From assembly GCA_937892105.1 (NCBI GenBank), contig CALAUZ010000068.1:1-12935 (forward strand): DNA of 12,935 nt, written 5' to 3'. Source of the DNA: an uncultured Fretibacterium sp. Lineage in GTDB: Bacteria; Synergistota; Synergistia; Synergistales; Aminobacteriaceae. Below the pieces are notes generated by a model, which saw only the letters and a program-made list of their open reading frames with translations, was not told where the DNA came from and made no database searches. Numbering within the stretch: the first letter of the stretch is position 1; each line of letters starts with the position of its first letter. Positions 12,013 to 12,935 of the stretch are shown here, in pieces. The position numbers were made by a program, and so were the translations under genes.

Positions 12013-12935
12013 ATGACAGCAAACGAAAGTACAGCAAATGATAGTAACAATAAACACAAACACGCTGAACAGGACGAACAGGGCGGACAGGACGAACAGG
12101 GCGGACAGGACGGACAGGACGGACGAAACAGACTCAACAAGCTATACGAACTCATCAGCCATCACGCCGATCTGTATTACAATCAGGACAAGCCGAAAAT
12201 CGCAGACTCAGATTACGATGCGCTGGTAAGAGAATTAAAACAGCTTGAGGAAGCCTTCCCCGACTTGGCCAGGAAAGATTTCCTGACTCAACGCGTAGGC
12301 GGCCAGGCAAGCGAATTATTCTCAAAGGTTAAACACACTGTACCCATGCTTTCACTGGACAATGTGTTTGACACGGAAGAACTAAAATCTTTCTTTAATC
12401 GCATTAAAAATGTGGCAAGCACAGCAAGTGCGGCAAGCACAAACAAAAACGCGTCCGGCTTTATGTGTGAACTGAAGATTGACGGATTAGCAGTCTCTCT
12501 AATCTACGAGGACGGAGTTTTCGTCAAAGGAGCTACACGAGGCAACGGACACATCGGAGAGGACATTACGGCGAATCTATTGATGATAGATTCGTTGCCC
12601 AAACGATTAAAGAATGCGCCACATGGCCGGATTGAAGTCAGAGGAGAAGTCTTAATGAAGACGGACAGATTTCTCAGAATTAACCAACTAAAAGAACAGC
12701 GGGGCGAAGCGTTATTCGCTAATCCAAGGAATGCGGCAACTGGCACATTGCGTCAGAAAGAACAGGCCATCGTTAAGGAACGAGGATTAGACATCTTCCT
12801 CTATTACATCGTTGACGCGCCGAAATTCGGTATCTACACACAGAATGACGCGTTGAACTATCTCTCCGCGCTTGGCCTACCTATACAGCCAGTCAACAGT
12901 TTCTGTCCGACGTTATCAGATGTAAACCGTTTTAT
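12013..12935 (+). CDS. ligA: NAD-dependent DNA ligase, N-terminal part (runs off the window)
   Basis: This ligase seals nicks in duplex DNA using NAD+. The frame covers domain Ia and most of the adenylation domain. Residues about 39-100 include LYYNQDKPKIADSDYDALV and FLTQRVGG, which bind NMN. The AMP-accepting lysine is Lys155 in CELKIDGLAVSL (KxDG). Further motifs are ATRGNGHIGEDIT, EVRGEVLM and FANPRNAATGTLRQ. Two features are odd: residues 1-38 are an added low-complexity tract (HAEQDEQGGQDEQGGQDGQDG), and residues about 133-148 (NVASTASAASTNKN) are an Ala/Ser/Thr/Asn insert before the KxDG strand. The start ATG is preceded by AAAGGAG at a longish 13 bases; no other in-frame start lies between it and the conserved domain. 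It may be the chromosomal ligA flanking a prophage or a phage-borne ligase. The oxidoreductase-free context and shared low-complexity style lean slightly to the latter. Confidence 0.92.
   Translation, partial: MTANESTANDSNNKHKHAEQDEQGGQDEQGGQDGQDGRNRLNKLYELISHHADLYYNQDKPKIADSDYDALVRELKQLEEAFPDLARKDFLTQRVGGQASELFSKVKHTVPMLSLDNVFDTEELKSFFNRIKNVASTASAASTNKNASGFMCELKIDGLAVSLIYEDGVFVKGATRGNGHIGEDITANLLMIDSLPKRLKNAPHGRIEVRGEVLMKTDRFLRINQLKEQRGEALFANPRNAATGTLRQKEQAIVKERGLDIFLYYIVDAPKFGIYTQNDALNYLSALGLPIQPVNSFCPTLSDVNRF
12066..12125 (+). repeat. Imperfect tandem repeats coding the Gln/Asp/Gly N-terminus of LigA
   Basis: Units built of GAACAGG(AC/GC) and GGACAGGAC recur in tandem through this stretch and encode EQDEQGGQDEQGGQDGQDG. 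All steps are multiples of three, so unit number can change without a frameshift. The purine-rich strand bias makes the reverse complement appear as a Pro/Cys/Ser-rich frame, which is spurious. Confidence 0.7.

Noticed and set aside
11928..12155. Reverse-strand Pro/Cys/Ser-rich frame (75 codons)
   Set aside because: It is the complement of the Gln/Asp/Gly tract of LigA; composition and position explain it fully.

Overview
This window is the late-gene end of a siphophage-type virus or prophage, all on the + strand. It runs from the C-terminus of the tail tape measure protein, through distal tail and fibre-like genes, to a lysis module, and ends in the 5' part of an NAD-dependent DNA ligase gene. 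The family set (tape measure with WDxIKD repeats, hub protein beginning MYQVSNAYKSAM, Big_3 Ig-like fibres, Phage_holin_4_1-type holin, free M15 peptidase) resembles temperate phages of anaerobic gut-type Bacillota. A related didermic host cannot be excluded, and I do not identify a species.

Layout. Positions 1-3602 hold the tape measure C-terminus, a small tail protein and a baseplate-hub/tail protein that carries Big_3 modules at its C-terminus. Positions 3583-8829 are a long mosaic fibre region with two lineages of module. One is an ~87-residue repeat starting DTSDATASA. The other is a string of at least eleven Big_3 domains interspersed with three diverged copies of an unnamed beta-rich domain (YEVTxGHxYxxxLGxxVG). 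This region is visibly broken: a -1 frameshift near 4155, an in-frame TAG at 5882, a ~41-nt deletion near 6062-6080 and another frame change near 6240-6255. A terminator closes it at 8846-8875.

Positions 8919-11689 are the lysis module: an M15 peptidase, a ~60-codon gene without a normal start codon, a holin with an in-frame TAG at 10035, and two small proteins carrying an SH3b domain and a YRVR-type repeat domain. The last two look like cell-wall-targeting parts that are usually fused to an endolysin. A terminator and a 14-bp direct repeat lie between this module and ligA, which starts at 12013 and leaves the window at 12935.

Two points stand out. First, two ambers fall inside recognisable protein domains (holin and Big_3), while other TAGs act as ordinary ends. 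This fits decay of a defective prophage, sequencing or assembly errors, or, less probably, TAG suppression/recoding of late genes. Second, nearly every non-structural protein, including the ligase, carries short hydrophilic low-complexity tracts. This suggests that lysis genes and ligA share one genome's mutational habit and argues mildly for ligA being phage-encoded.
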